Assembly (NCBI GenBank): GCA_963989385.1
Contig: OZ022502.1
Coordinates: 1,007,501 to 1,071,500, forward strand
Length of the DNA stretch: 64,000 bases
From: Ctena decussata
Taxonomy: Eukaryota > Mollusca > Bivalvia > Lucinida > Lucinidae
Direction of reading: 5' to 3'
A model generated the notes under the pieces. The model saw only the letters and a list, made by a program, of their open reading frames with translations, ran no database searches and was not told where the DNA came from. Below, in pieces: positions 46,680-57,990 of this stretch. Each line of letters starts with the position of its first letter. Position 1 is the stretch's first letter. Both the position numbers and the translations under genes were made by a program.

Positions 46680-49600
46680 ATGGTTGACAACATAGATAAG
46701 ACCTTAATACCGGATCGGTCGCAGCCCGGGTTAACAATGACCGCGCCTACTGTTGGACACCGGGACGTAGGTGACAAGTATGCAACTGGTGTAACACAGA
46801 TCAAGAAAATCAGAGGTAGGGAGAACATCTCAATTGGCACCTGGAATGTAAGGACTCTGAGGCCAGCTGGGAAGCTTGAAGAGCTGACTCATGCAATGGA
46901 CAGGTATCACTGGAACATACTGGGACTCTGTGAGATGCGCTGGAAAAACTTTGGTGAGATGTCAACAGATGACAGACACAAGGTTTATTTCAGTGGAGAA
47001 GAGGACAAACATGAGTATGGGGTTGGATTTCTTGTGCATAAGGACATGGTGAGTGCTGTCTTGGGATGCCGACCAGTCTCCAGCAGACTGATTTCAATTC
47101 GCCTGAGAGCAGCTCCTTTCAACATCACCATCATACAGATTTATGCACCAACATCTGGACATGACGACAATGAGGTAGAACACTTCTACCAGCAACTCCA
47201 GGAAATCATAGACCAAACACCCAAGAAGGACATTCTGGTTGTACAAGGGGATTGGAATGCTAAGGTTGGAAAGGATGCACAGGCAGACTGGGAAAACGTT
47301 TGTGGACCCTACTGCAATGACGAGACAAATGAGAGAGGTCTCAGACTTCTAGAGTTTGCAACCTGTAACAGCCTAGTACTGACAAACACCCTTGGCCCTC
47401 ACAAACCATCAAGGAGATGGACATGGCACAGCCCAGATGGGAAACACCACAATCAGATTGATTACATCTTGGTGAGGAAGCGCTTCCGATCAGGAGTCAA
47501 CATCCATAGGACAAGGAGTTTTCCTGGAGCAGACATAGGAAGTGACCATGACCTGGTCATGATGACCTTCCGAGTTCGTCTGAAGGAGGCTAGAAAGCCA
47601 ACCCAGCCAAGACTGAAGTTTGATCTTGAGAAGCTAAAGGACCCAGAGGTGGCATGCACTTTTCAAGCAACAATAGGTGGAAAATTTGCACCACTCATTG
47701 GTCTGAGGGATGATGACATGGACATAGATACCATGATTACCACCTACAATACAGTAGTGACTGATGCAGCCAGTGAGATACTTGGGAAGGAACGTCGCAG
47801 GAAAAAGCCATGGGTCACTAGAGATGTTCTCGACCTCTGTGATGAGAGGAGAAATTTGAAGAAGAAGAGGTATGAAGCAGGAGGAGCAGAAGAATACAGG
47901 GAAGCAAACAAGAGGATTCAGAAGGCAGTGAAGAAAGCAAAGGAGGACTGGATAGCTAGTCAGTGCGAGGAGATCGAAACTTGCCTGAACAAACACAACA
48001 GCAAGAAAGCATACCAGCTGGTGAAGGATCTAACTTCAGAGAAACAGGGTAGATCCACAACTATCCAGGACAAGTCTGGGAAATGCCTTACAGAAGAACA
48101 AGAGATTCTCAGCAGATGGACAGAATATTGCTCAGAATTATACAACCATGAGACTGATGGTGACAATACGGTTCTGGACTGCAGTCAGCCCCCAGATGAA
48201 GATCAACAACTGATCCTTCGTGAGGAAGTTGAGATTGCAGTAGCAGCACTGAAGAAGGGAAAATCTGCCGGAGTTGATAATATACCAGCAGAACTTTTTC
48301 AAGCTGGAGGGGAGACCATGATTGATGTTTTAACAGATATCTGTAACAGGATCTGGAGAACAGGAGAATGGCCTACCCCATGGACTCAGTCGCTGATTAT
48401 TACTCTCCCTAAAAAGGGCAGCCTACAGCTCTGCCAGAACTACAGAACCATCAGCCTCATCAGTCATTCAAGCAAAGTCATGCTGAAAGTTATCTTGAAC
48501 AGGCTTAAGCCACAAGCCGAAGAGATAATCGCTGAGGAACAGGCTGGGTTCTGAGCAGGAAGGAGCACCACAGAACAGATCTTCAACCTTAGAATCCTGT
48601 GTGAAAAGTATCTCCAACATCAGCAGAATCTGTACCATGTCTTCACTGATTTCAAAAAAGCCTTTGACAGGGTATGGCATGCAGCCTTATGGGCCACCAT
48701 GAGGAAGTACAATATCAATGCAAACCTAGTTCGCACCATTGAGCAGCTATACGACAAGGCTACAAGTGCAGTCCTGATAAATGGCAGCACAGGAGAATGG
48801 TTCAGAACAACAGTTGGAGTAAGACAAGGATGTCTTCTGTCACCCACCCTCTTCAACATTTTTCTCGAACGGATCATGTCTGATGCTCTGGAAGAACATG
48901 ACGGAAAGGTTAGCATAGGCGGCAGAAATATTACCAACCTGCGGTTTGCCGATGACATAGACGCTCTTGCTGAGGAAGAGCAGGAACTAGAAGCTCTAGT
49001 TGAAAGTCTCGACCAGACCTGCACAAGGTATAAGATGGAGATCAGTGCTGAGAAGACCAAACTGATGACAAACAGCGCAGATGGCATCCAGAGGGAGATC
49101 AAGGTAAAGGGGCAGAAGCTGGGTACTGTAAGCAGCTTCAAATACCTTGGAGCAGTTGTCTCAGATGATGGCTCAAAACAGGAGGTTCTCTCAAGGATAG
49201 CACAAGCCACTTCAGCTCTTGCCAAGCTGAAACCAATCTGGAGAGATAACAGCATATCTCTTGGATCAAAGGTGACACTCATGCGCTCCCTTGTCATTTC
49301 CATATTTCTGTATGCCTGTGAATCATGGACCTTGACAGCAGATTTAGAGAAAAGAACGCAGGCCTTTGAGATGAGATGCTACCGAAGGTTACTGAACATT
49401 TCGTACAAGGACCATATAACCAATGAGGAGGTTCGCAGGAAGATCCAAGCAGCCATTGGAGAATATGATGAACTCCTGACGCTGGTCAAGAAACGGAAAC
49501 TAAGGTGGTTTGGCCACGTCTCAAGGTCTTCTGGTTTAGCAAAGACAATTCTTCAGGGCACAGTGAAAGGAAAAAGAAGAAGAGGTAGACAGAAGAAGAG

Positions 49601-49739
49601 GTGGGAAGACAATATCAAGGAGTGGATTGGAATGGATTTTGCCAGCTCAACTAGGGCAGCTGAAGACAGGACAAGGTGGAAAGGGATTGTTTTGAAGTCA
49701 GCTGTGGTGCCCCAACGACCTAGTAATGTTATGGGATAG
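46680..49739 (+). pseudogene. RTE-type endonuclease-reverse transcriptase with one internal TGA
   Basis: One frame of 1019 codons plus stop is broken only by TGA at 48552-48554. The endonuclease half has ISIGTWNVRTL, LGLCEMRW, IQIYAPTS, GDWNAKVG, NQIDYIL and GSDHDLVMM, so the apurinic-type nuclease residues are present. The reverse transcriptase half has GKSAGVDNIPAELF, FTDFKKAFDRVWH (motif A), VRQGCLLSPTLFNI (motif B), RFADDIDALAEEEQELE (motif C Asp-Asp) and KYLGAVVSDDG. The C-terminus has RWFGHV and a basic RRRGRQKKRWEDNIKEW. The stop falls in EEQAGF-stop-AGRSTTEQI where relatives have Arg, consistent with a CGA to TGA change at a CpG. The copy is otherwise intact and young. Confidence 0.88.
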
Positions 49740-49772
49740 AATAGAATAGAAATAGAATAGATTGACGTAACA

Positions 49773-51064
49773 TGGACCTCATTACTCAGGGTTCTTTAGA
49801 CAACTGAGTAAAATGTCTGGTTCATGATATTTAAGATTATTGTTCTGCTCCTTGATTGAGACTTCGAGGTGTTTGTAGTATTTTTTCTTGGATCTGCTTC
49901 GTATTGAAATTGATTTGTATTTCATTGCGCAAACGTCTGCTATTTAGACAAAAGTTAAGTTAACAATCAATCTTGTTTAAAATTCTGGAGATAAAGTGCA
50001 AAACAATACAAGACAAGAGTCGTTAAAACCTTATTGTTCACGAATGTTTAACCATTTCCACTGATGTATATCATACAAATCTGCTTCGCGTCCTAGTCCA
50101 TACACGAAAGAGAATTAAAACGAATCTGCAGAACTCCCAGAATAGCCTGTTCGTCTGTGCAGCTAGGCTAGACCACTCATTCTGAACCACTCCATAGAAG
50201 GCTCCGTCTGGTATATTGGAATGACAAATTATTTTTGTATAGGAATTATATTTTTGTTTTTGCCTTTACAATATTTTAAGCTATTTGCATATCAAATAAA
50301 TTTACTCTTATCGTGTCATACATACCGAGTTCGTTTCGGCGGCGACCACTTGTAAGACACAATTCATATTGGCTTACAAAGATATTTAATTATACCTGTA
50401 CTTAAAGGAGTTCCAAGCAGATCAAACTCAGATCAGACAGTAGCTCTTGGTCATCATCTTTTTTAAAGTATTCAATTTCGCCCTCTATGCATATGAAGTG
50501 ATATCCTAAAACCAAACCGCACTTTTAAGAAGTGCTGTATTTATCTGAGACGGTCTTTGTTGCTTTTTCATATCGAGGAATGCATGTAAAAATCAACGAA
50601 ATTGGTAAGATGGTAAAAGTACCGAATAAATCTGATAAAGCGCTAAACCCTCCTGCTTATGCTGCCCCATAATTGCGTATTACTAACAAACAAAAAATCA
50701 GAATTAATTGTTAAATAGAGCAAGGTCTTTCTCTGTTACAGCCAAGTTTCAAACAGATGTTACGGGGAAGTGATATTCAATCCAAGGTTTATGGCTTTTA
50801 TTTGGTTCTTTAGCTTCTTACACAATCTAAGACCATGAAAGGTCTACATTCGTGCCTTCGAGAATCCTCAAAACAACCGGAATGTTTGTAGGGGTATGAA
50901 CTGACGTTTAAAGACCTCAACACAATTATATAACGATTGATGTTGTGGTCTAAACGGTTTTCCTTTACAGATAACAGCTACAATTTTGAAAACTTAAGAA
51001 TCTGCTAAGAATATATTAATGTTACTGACAACAATTTACACAGTCTTATAATTTATGATTGATT
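49773..51064. other. No recognisable feature
   Basis: AT-rich DNA without recognisable genes, long inverted repeats or known repeat families. Confidence 0.45.
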
Positions 51065-53130
51065 TACTTTTGCAATATATATACCACAAGTAAAGCTTAG
51101 AAGAAAGCTTCCTACATATCGTTACTTAAAGTTGACAGATACTGCAAGAATGATGTCGAATCACGTATTTATCTCAGTTAATTAATATCAAGACTGATTA
51201 TCTAGCACTGTAATTCATTTATAACATGTCACCTGTTAATTAGGAATACTGTACAAATCTGTAAACATGAAGTGGCCGCTTTGTGTGAAGATACAAATCG
51301 GCTAATGACTTGTCTAACAAATTTATTAGCGGAGTTCCATTTTCACTGACTTTTCGATCAGATATATAAACATGGCAGGTATATTATATAAGGTGGCGCA
51401 TACTACTTGCGAGCACCTGATCATACTTCCTATCTGAGGCTCCGTGTCTGTGTTGATATTTGTTATCTTTTTTTGTCTGAATGGAAGGGAAGAGAGTTCT
51501 ATTAAACAGAAATTAACTAGAGATTATTATAGATATTCTCAGATACAGTGCTGAGTTACTGTGCTAAAACATAGCTGCTAAGTTATGGTTACTGAGATAC
51601 TGGGCTAAAATTGCATAATTGATTTGCCTTTGCAAAAAGTGCAAATGCACCTCATAAACCTTTAAATCTCGATAGGGATGGCTACCGAGGTAATTCAGTT
51701 CTTTTGTTTCCTGCATACGAGGGTCATCCAATAAGTCCTGCAAACGGCCGAGTTTCAGGCAAATGATAATTAAAAACGAATCAAGCAATCCACATTCCTG
51801 TATTGCATCTTTGCTTATTTCCAAGTCAACAATTTCCGGAAACGTCATGATCTTGCAAATGGCGTTGCTAGGCAACTGAAGAATACCACCATTATGAGTG
51901 CGGCGGTGGCTTCTAGTTGTCTGTTTAAGATCCCCTAGCTTAGTCCAGAACCCTTGTAAATATCTGAAAATTACTGGGAGATACGGAAAATAATATTGAA
52001 GTATGTACACGGTACCAAGGTTAAGATATTGTCATCAGTCTAGATAAAATTATTGTTCAAAGGAAGATCACTATGTTTTTTGGGCAGCTAAAATATCATA
52101 TAAAATGAGTATATGAAGAAGAGGCTTTCACAGAAGATGAAGTGTTTCCTAAACTGCCATTAATTTGTTATCAAAGAATAGTTCCGAGATGTTGAAATGT
52201 AGATATTAGAAAAAATATAAGCTTCGAGACTTGTTTAATATCGTTTGCAGCCTTAAGAAACCAGAGGTAAACGTCAAAAACTAAAATTTTGCTAAAACTC
52301 TGTAATATTCTCTTGTTGCCTAGCAACCACATTTGTTTGGTAATGTGAAGTGATAGCTGTCTTTTATTTGAATTCCTAAATATAAGGCGATTACTTTAGA
52401 ACATGAATTCTTGTAGTTTGAAAGAATAATAAACATGTATGCAGGAATTTTCTTCCCCTAACCTCATGTAAAAGACGTCATGTTTGTGCAATTTCATCGC
52501 CGGTATCGCTTACACCTTTGCACTCAAAACCCTCCCATATCTGAGAAAGGAATGGCACATATATGATTTTTAGCATATAGGTGTATTATATACGTAAGCT
52601 TTTATGGTGTAATTTGATAACCCTACCTCAATTAATAAAGCAGTAATGACGGCGTTTGCAAGACTTATTGGATGACCCTCGTATCTATAGATAAGCTACT
52701 TTATTCATATGTCACATATCTGTTTCTGTCACAGCAAATATTGTAGCTAGCTCAAAGTTCGGAAAGTTCGGTTTATTGGCCGTCCTCTGACCCTTTAACT
52801 TTATGGAGTGCATTATTAAACCGATGAAAAAAAAACGCGCTTACAAAATTTGAATTGTTCTCAAAGCAGTGCATTGGAACCGTCGTGTCTTTATTGTCAC
52901 TGAAATTATCAGGCATTTACCGAGTATGGGGTTAGGTGGACAGGTGAACGATTTACTGAAATATTTAACCGGTTAACACCAGATATTTTATTCTCAGCAC
53001 GCAAGTTTAGTCTTGATCCAACAAAACTGACAGAAACAGGACAGTTTAAGACAAGAGGGAGTATTGAACTGCATAAATTGATACTGTTGCCGTCTTACCG
53101 TTTACTCTGTTTCCGTTAGAATACCAAGTG
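51065..53130. repeat. Dispersed repeat block Q, copy 1 (interrupted by a MITE)
   Basis: Bases 51065-51310, 51660-51717, 52682-52740 and 52820-53130 match, in order and orientation, 59505-60920. Shared stretches include TTAATTAGGAATACTGTACAA, ATACAAATCGGCTAATG, CCTTTAAATCTCG / CCCTTAAATCTCG, CGGTTAACACCAGA, TTTTATTCTCAGCACGC and ACAAGAGGGAGTATTGAA. No coding content is visible. Confidence 0.75.
51718..52681. mobile_element. Mariner-like MITE, 964 bp, with TA target duplication
   Basis: The ends CGAGGGTCATCCAATAAGTC and GACTTATTGGATGACCCTCG are perfect over 20 bases, and the repeat continues for about 10 more with one mismatch. TA is duplicated outside (51716-51717, 52682-52683). The paralogous block at 60.4 kb lacks the insert. 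A minus-strand open frame (52010-51564) crosses its left end without transposase motifs. The high identity of the ends suggests a recent insertion. Confidence 0.85.
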
Positions 53131-53144
53131 CTTAACGATAAAAT

Positions 53145-53340
53145 TGTGGAATTATGTACCTCGTGTAGATTTTGACGAGACCATCAACTATCGAGGCTTC
53201 AAGTTTCTGCTCTTTCTCAGCAACTGCGTCAGTGTCATCAGAAAACCGTATATTAGTAATAGTTATGCTGCATATGCTATCCTTTCCATCATGTTCTTTC
53301 AGAGTATCAGACATAATCTTTTCGAGAAAAGACTTCCTAG
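53145..53340 (-). pseudogene. RTE-type LINE fragment (reverse transcriptase motif C region)
   Basis: The minus strand reads MSDTLKEHDGKDSI, ITNIRFSDDTDAVAEKEQKL and IYTRY, matching MSDALEEHDGKVSI, ITNLRFADDIDALAEEEQEL and CTRY of the long LINE copy. The FADD motif is changed to FSDD. Both ends are truncated and the copy is old. Confidence 0.8.
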
Positions 53341-53805
53341 TCTAACTTAAACTTTAATTTCGAAACATTTGTTTGTGCCGTCTTCATCTTAGCTGCATAT
53401 TTAGCTTTATCGTAAAGGTACTCAGTGGACTACACTGGCATTGTTATTTTAATTCAGCATTATGACCAATAATGCAATATGCTATGACCTGTCAAAGGCA
53501 TTTTTCGTAAAGTATACAAACTTTATAGCAATGAGTATATCGGGGTTTCATCTGCTACATTTGAATATTATATTTTGAAATTATAGTTTCAGGGTAAGGA
53601 TGACTTAGCTAGGAAACATGAGACCTGCGTGTGTATTTATGTGTATGAAATTGCTTGAGGGGTGTTTACCAATGTTATTGGTCACCATTTGACATTCCTT
53701 ATTTTCAAATAGTCGGTTAACTCTTGGTGTTTATGGCTACAACGGTGGGTGTCTGCTAGAAAAGTTCTAGGAAATATACACGTGTATAAAAAACAAGCAA
53801 TGTAC

Positions 53806-54878
53806 TGCGCTTCTATTTTTGATAAGAAAATTATTAACGAGGACCAGATCGCATGTCGGTTAATAACATAGAACATTTTCCCATCAAGCCTATTTCTGGA
53901 ATCGAATGTGATATATCTGTCTCTGTCTTGAAAACTGATATTAGATGATGTATAGCGTTAGGTGAAAACAGACAATAAATGCGCTGTAGCTAGGAGAAAC
54001 AGTTTCTGTTGTTCGGTAAAACTTTTCTTATATCATTATAGCTCGTACTTATGAATTTTGGCGTCATTTTTTACCTCACTCTTATATGGTAAAGCTTCAA
54101 ATCTGATAGCACTTGAAAACAAAAACAAAAACAAAAAAACACAGAGTGTGAAAATGCCCACATTAAATATAACTGTTTCCTTGGACTAATGTCTTGCAGA
54201 TGAAAATGCATTTAATATTTTATACCTTCAACACCAAGTAACAGCTGGAAATATTATTTACTTGTTCAATGTTAAAATTCAAATATTTACTTTATTTATG
54301 TAAATATATAATGCCGAATCCACTACTTATACTACTACTAGTACTACTACACTACTATTTTATGATAGACACATTTTCCCAGTTAGATGTAATCTTATGC
54401 AAGAACAACATTCCCAGCTTATGAGATGAAATACGTATATTGTCACGTTTACTGGGTGGCTCCCTGGCAGTCTAGTGTTTTAAGTACTAAAAGCCAGCCA
54501 ACGCGTAGTTTTGCCGTGATCTTTTTAAGAAAACCCTAGCTAAATGTAGGATACTGTTTCTACTCAAACCAATGATGATAATAATAACAATAATAACCGA
54601 AAATGTTGATTTGAACAATTAGAGCGCCATAGGGCTTACCGGTTCCGTCCTCCGTTCTGTCTTATAGCGATAGCATTTCATTATCTCACCTATATGACAC
54701 TTTTCCTGCTGAGAGTAATATAACTAGTACTAACAGTTTGTTTTTCATTTTCGCGCCTATTATTGTCTGTTTGTCTTCCCGTTGGTTAGTGTGAAATAAC
54801 ACAGATTACTTTCTTGTCACTTTGATGGGACACAGTTCCTGCTGCCTCTTGATTAAGAGCTTGGATGGTCTTATTTAA
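53806..54878. repeat. Dispersed repeat block P, copy 2
   Basis: This is the partner of 37616-38405. Bases 53806-54330 are collinear with 37616-38100, and 54672-54878 are inverted relative to 38196-38405. A (CTA)-rich stretch lies at 54325-54358. No coding content. Confidence 0.7.
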
Positions 54879-54901
54879 GGAATGAATTTCATTTTTCTGA
54901 G

Positions 54902-54998
54902 GTTTATCGAAGTGTAAACTACATTGGGTCACGTGCAAAGTGAATGAACCCCGAAGGGGTTCATGTAAACTTTGCTAGTGACCCAATGTAGTTTACAC
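54902..54998. repeat. Long hairpin, unit 1
   Basis: Arms of about 50 bases face each other across GAA. The outer 31 bases pair perfectly (GTTTATCGAAGTGTAAAC ... CATTGGGTCAC), then comes a 2-base mismatch, GCAAAGT paired, a small unequal bulge, and ATGAACCCC paired. Confidence 0.9.
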
Positions 54999-55010
54999 TT
55001 CGATAAACAT

Positions 55011-55104
55011 TAAACTACATTGGGTCACGTGCAAAGTGAATGAACCCCGAAGGGGTTCATGTAAACTTTGCTAGTGACCCAATGTAGTTTACACTTCGAT
55101 AAAC
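55011..55104. repeat. Long hairpin, unit 2
   Basis: This is a copy of the unit at 54902-54998 lacking the first dozen bases of its left arm. The sequence is otherwise identical as far as I can see, including the same mismatches, so the duplication is recent or kept uniform. Confidence 0.9.
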
Positions 55105-55411
55105 ATCAGAAAAATTAAGTTCATTGCTTATATTTACATTCTTTTCAATCAAATCTTTCATGAAAAATCTTTTAAAATTGCTAAAATTGAAGCAGTAAAA
55201 CATGTACACGCAGTTTTTTTCTGCTAACAGCAGAACGGCATGCATGACGTCATGACATTGCTGACGTCCAATCAGGTTGTAGAGAGTCATTGTTTATCTT
55301 GACGTCACTAACGTCGCGTGTCTCAATGTAATTATTGGAATGTAAACTACATTACGTTCCAATGGTTTACTATAGAGTTTTTCAGTAAATACACCAAAAA
55401 TGTAAATATAG

Positions 55412-56357
55412 AGATCATTATACAAAGTGAAATGGACACATAAGTTCTGTTGTACTAGGCAGCTCTGAAGAGTGCTTGGTATCTCGAGCTTAGCCATATT
55501 AAAATGTTTGGGTACTGAATGGTTTAGATTGGGTACGGGAGTCAGAAGTTAGATACTTATCTAAAGGAACCTTACTGAATTATATCTCGAAATTTTTAAA
55601 CTGTTCTAAAACTAAGACTGACCTATCATAGTGACATGAATTCTAGAGGAATTAGTGCAGACTATATTCTGTTTATTTGTTGTTTTTTATTTATTTTAAT
55701 CGGAGGATAAATTTTGAGATGTCATAAATATTTGATTGGTTTAAATTCTTATCTTTTGGACCATTTTCGACAATAATCAGTCTTTGAATCGATTGTCTTA
55801 TAAAAATTAAGAAATAACAGTATGTTTTTCTCCAGGTTTTGTTGCCAGATATTATCAGGGTCATTGATGCGGCTTTATTAGCCGAAACTACATAGTCTGG
55901 CCCTTGTTGCTTCTACCAAAAAATGTGTTCTCTGCTCTTGAAGGAACTCTTTAAGATTTTATTTGAACTCATCAAGGTTTTAATTCAGCTTCTATTCTTT
56001 TGGATTATTTTGCAGGTTCACGTTGCATCGGAAATCTTCCTCCTGAAGCTCTTGTCTATCGCCTTTCTCGGGACATAGAGGTTAAGGTGGCTCGGTAGGG
56101 AATGCCAGTGCTCGTGAGTTAATACACTGGCGTCCTTCATCCGATATCTGCAGCTGCCTTATCTCAAGGAATGCAGCAGAAAGAGATGTTCGTTGCCTGC
56201 CTAGACTGACAATTTTCTTCTAAATTATGGGGTATAGTGAAACTGAAGGAATTGAATACAGAAAAACTCGTTTATATTACTAAATGTAGAAAAGTTGCGT
56301 TTATATATTTAACGCTTCTTTGACACTGTATTTCAGCCAATATCGAGCCGCTTTCCA

Positions 56358-56360
<3 letters not shown>
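55412..56360. other. No gene seen; contains family H copy 2
   Basis: Apart from the hammerhead repeat copy at about 55650-55965, I see nothing recognisable. Confidence 0.45.
55765..55965 (+). repeat. Hammerhead-bearing repeat family H, copy 2 (ribozyme core damaged)
   Basis: The copy aligns with 19118-19335 and 59180-59400. The ribozyme region (55858-55903) keeps stem I (GGGUCA with UGGCCC), stem II (GGC/GCC) and stem III (ACUA/UAGU). The core CUGACGA has become UUGAUGC, so the essential C3 and A9 are changed and no cleavage is expected. Confidence 0.7.

Positions 56361-56397
<37 letters not shown>
56361..56397. repeat. (AG)n microsatellite
   Basis: An uninterrupted AG dinucleotide run of about 36 bases. 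Confidence 0.95.
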
Positions 56398-56400
<3 letters not shown>

Positions 56401-56672
56401 CCTAAGCTAGAACAAGGCCGTGTCACGAAGAATTCAAATCAGTAGGTGTTTAAAGGAGTTATTCGGCTTTTATGTTCAAATTACAATTACTCCTGTATTG
56501 TGTCTCCTCGGTATGTTTGAAAGGATATTGAAAGTGACTCTACCATTTATTATTTGGCCTCCCTTCGCAATAGGAGGTCAATGCTTAAGAATTTGCTCCC
56601 GTAGGAACTTCTTTTTTCCTTTAAGAGTAAACCCCGTTTAGACGTCCTGGGAAGCAAAGAAGAATTCACAAA

Positions 56673-56885
56673 TGAGCCGCGACATGACCAACAATGTGGT
56701 ATGTGTGCCCAGCGCAGACTCAGATCAGCGCTGGTATCCGGCCAGTCTGATCAGAGGACTCGCTGTCTGCATGGAGATAACTTATTCCCTTAGCTAACCT
56801 TTAAGCGCAAAGCGAAGACTCTGATCAGATTGGGCGAATGCTGGTCGCACATGCAACTTTGTTGGTTTTGTCGTGTCGCGGCTCA
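56673..56885. mobile_element. MITE family M (TGAGCCGCGACA ends), copy 1
   Basis: The left end TGAGCCGCGACATGACCA and the right end GGTTTTGTCGTGTCGCGGCT (then CA) are inverted repeats. The inside has GCGCAGACTCAGATCAGCGC and CCAGTCTGATCAG. From memory, repeats with these ends and CAGACC/GATC-rich insides are abundant in bivalve genomes. Confidence 0.8.
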
Positions 56886-57689
56886 GATGGAGTCTCCCTT
56901 TGTACAAATGCTTCGAAAACATGGCAAGGTAGCCATACGCCTTAAAGGCCTTGTAAAAAGATGGAAATATCATAAAAGCAGAGGCAGTCAAATAACCCAA
57001 ATCATAAATCCGAATTCGTTAATCATAACAACATAAAAATGATTTCATGGCCAATCTACACCCTTCTACATGTAGGGCATGTAGATTTCCAGCTGGTAAA
57101 CCATACTGACGTCCTCAAAACAATATGAGGCACAATTGTTACCGTTCCAAAAAGGGTCATTTGAATTCTGTGGGAAATAGACATTGAATCATTTTTCATT
57201 AATCAACTTGTTTTGCAAACCAAACAAAGACTTTCCTTTAAAATTAAAATGATGGTTTATGATGAAACAATTATATTTGTATTACTTTTATGTTCCTGGA
57301 AATGATGTTAGCCGCAGAATATTGCTAAAATCAGTTAAAAATGTCTAAACAGTATTAATTCAAGTAAAACATTAGATCTGACTTACGAAGGTTTCCGGGC
57401 AGGCACCGGAAATCGAATTTACATAATACGAATTTGTTAATTCGTTCTGTTTTGAGTATGTAATTACTAGTAGCATGGAAAAATGTTTAAATTCAAATTC
57501 AACTATAACGCGTATCGAGATGAAGGGACGACTATTAAGCAAACATTTAAACCAGAAAAGCAGGCATCAAAAGTACTTCTCCAAACTTTCAAAAATGTTT
57601 CGTTGAAGCTGTATCATAACTAGAGGGCAAACAATACTCAGATGATCCCAGATATTTACGCGGCGATGATTGCAAACCAACTGGTTTCA
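56886..57689. other. No recognisable feature
   Basis: Only short chance frames are seen. Confidence 0.4.
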
Positions 57690-57990
57690 TGTTTGGCGCT
57701 TTAAGTGATAATTATCTAGACTTAATAAGCTGATCTAAATAGTATGAGAAAAATATATTTCAGCCGATCGAACAATATCAATGGTCTGTATGTTTCTCAC
57801 AGGCTAGCCAGACGTGGTGTGGGCGAACCAGTTATTACAGCTTGAAGGATAAGGTAAGAAATCCTTTATATAAACAATTTTGATTAATAGAATTTCAGAG
57901 GTGATTTACTTTATGAGGGCCGGTTGTATATAATGATATACAGTGTATGTGTAAAACCGTGATACAAACAGTAACACTTCCCAGTTCCAT
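57690..57990. repeat. Dispersed repeat, copy 2 of a pair with 40275-40560
   Basis: It shares TTTCAGCCGATCGAACAATAT, GGGCGAACCAG and CTTTATGAGGGC-like segments in the same order as the 40 kb copy. Confidence 0.6.

Larger units (their letters stand above)
46110..49772 (+). mobile_element. RTE (BovB-like) non-LTR retrotransposon, near full length
   Basis: The copy has a 5' untranslated region of about 570 bases, one long frame (46680-49739) and a 3' tail of GATAGAATAGAATAGAAATA repeats, typical of RTE elements. The 5' end is approximate and no target duplication was identified. Fragments of the same family occur at 30085-30395 (plus) and 53145-53340 (minus). Confidence 0.8.
54887..55411. repeat. 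Fold-back repeat family F, copy B, with two tandem hairpins
   Basis: Two long hairpins (54902-54998 and 55011-55104) lie 96 bases apart between inverted flanks TTTTTCTGAG-GTTTATCG and CGATAAACATCAGAAAAA. The right part (55120-55411) matches 780-1066 with GACGTC-rich segments. No coding sequence. The family may be a non-autonomous fold-back DNA element. Confidence 0.75.

Noticed and set aside
48620..49303. 227-codon minus-strand frame
   Set aside because: It is antisense to the LINE reverse transcriptase. Plus-strand motifs are decisive.
51564..52010. 148-codon minus-strand frame across the left end of the MITE
   Set aside because: It spans the boundary between an inserted element and an older repeat, so it cannot be a conserved gene, and it lacks transposase motifs.
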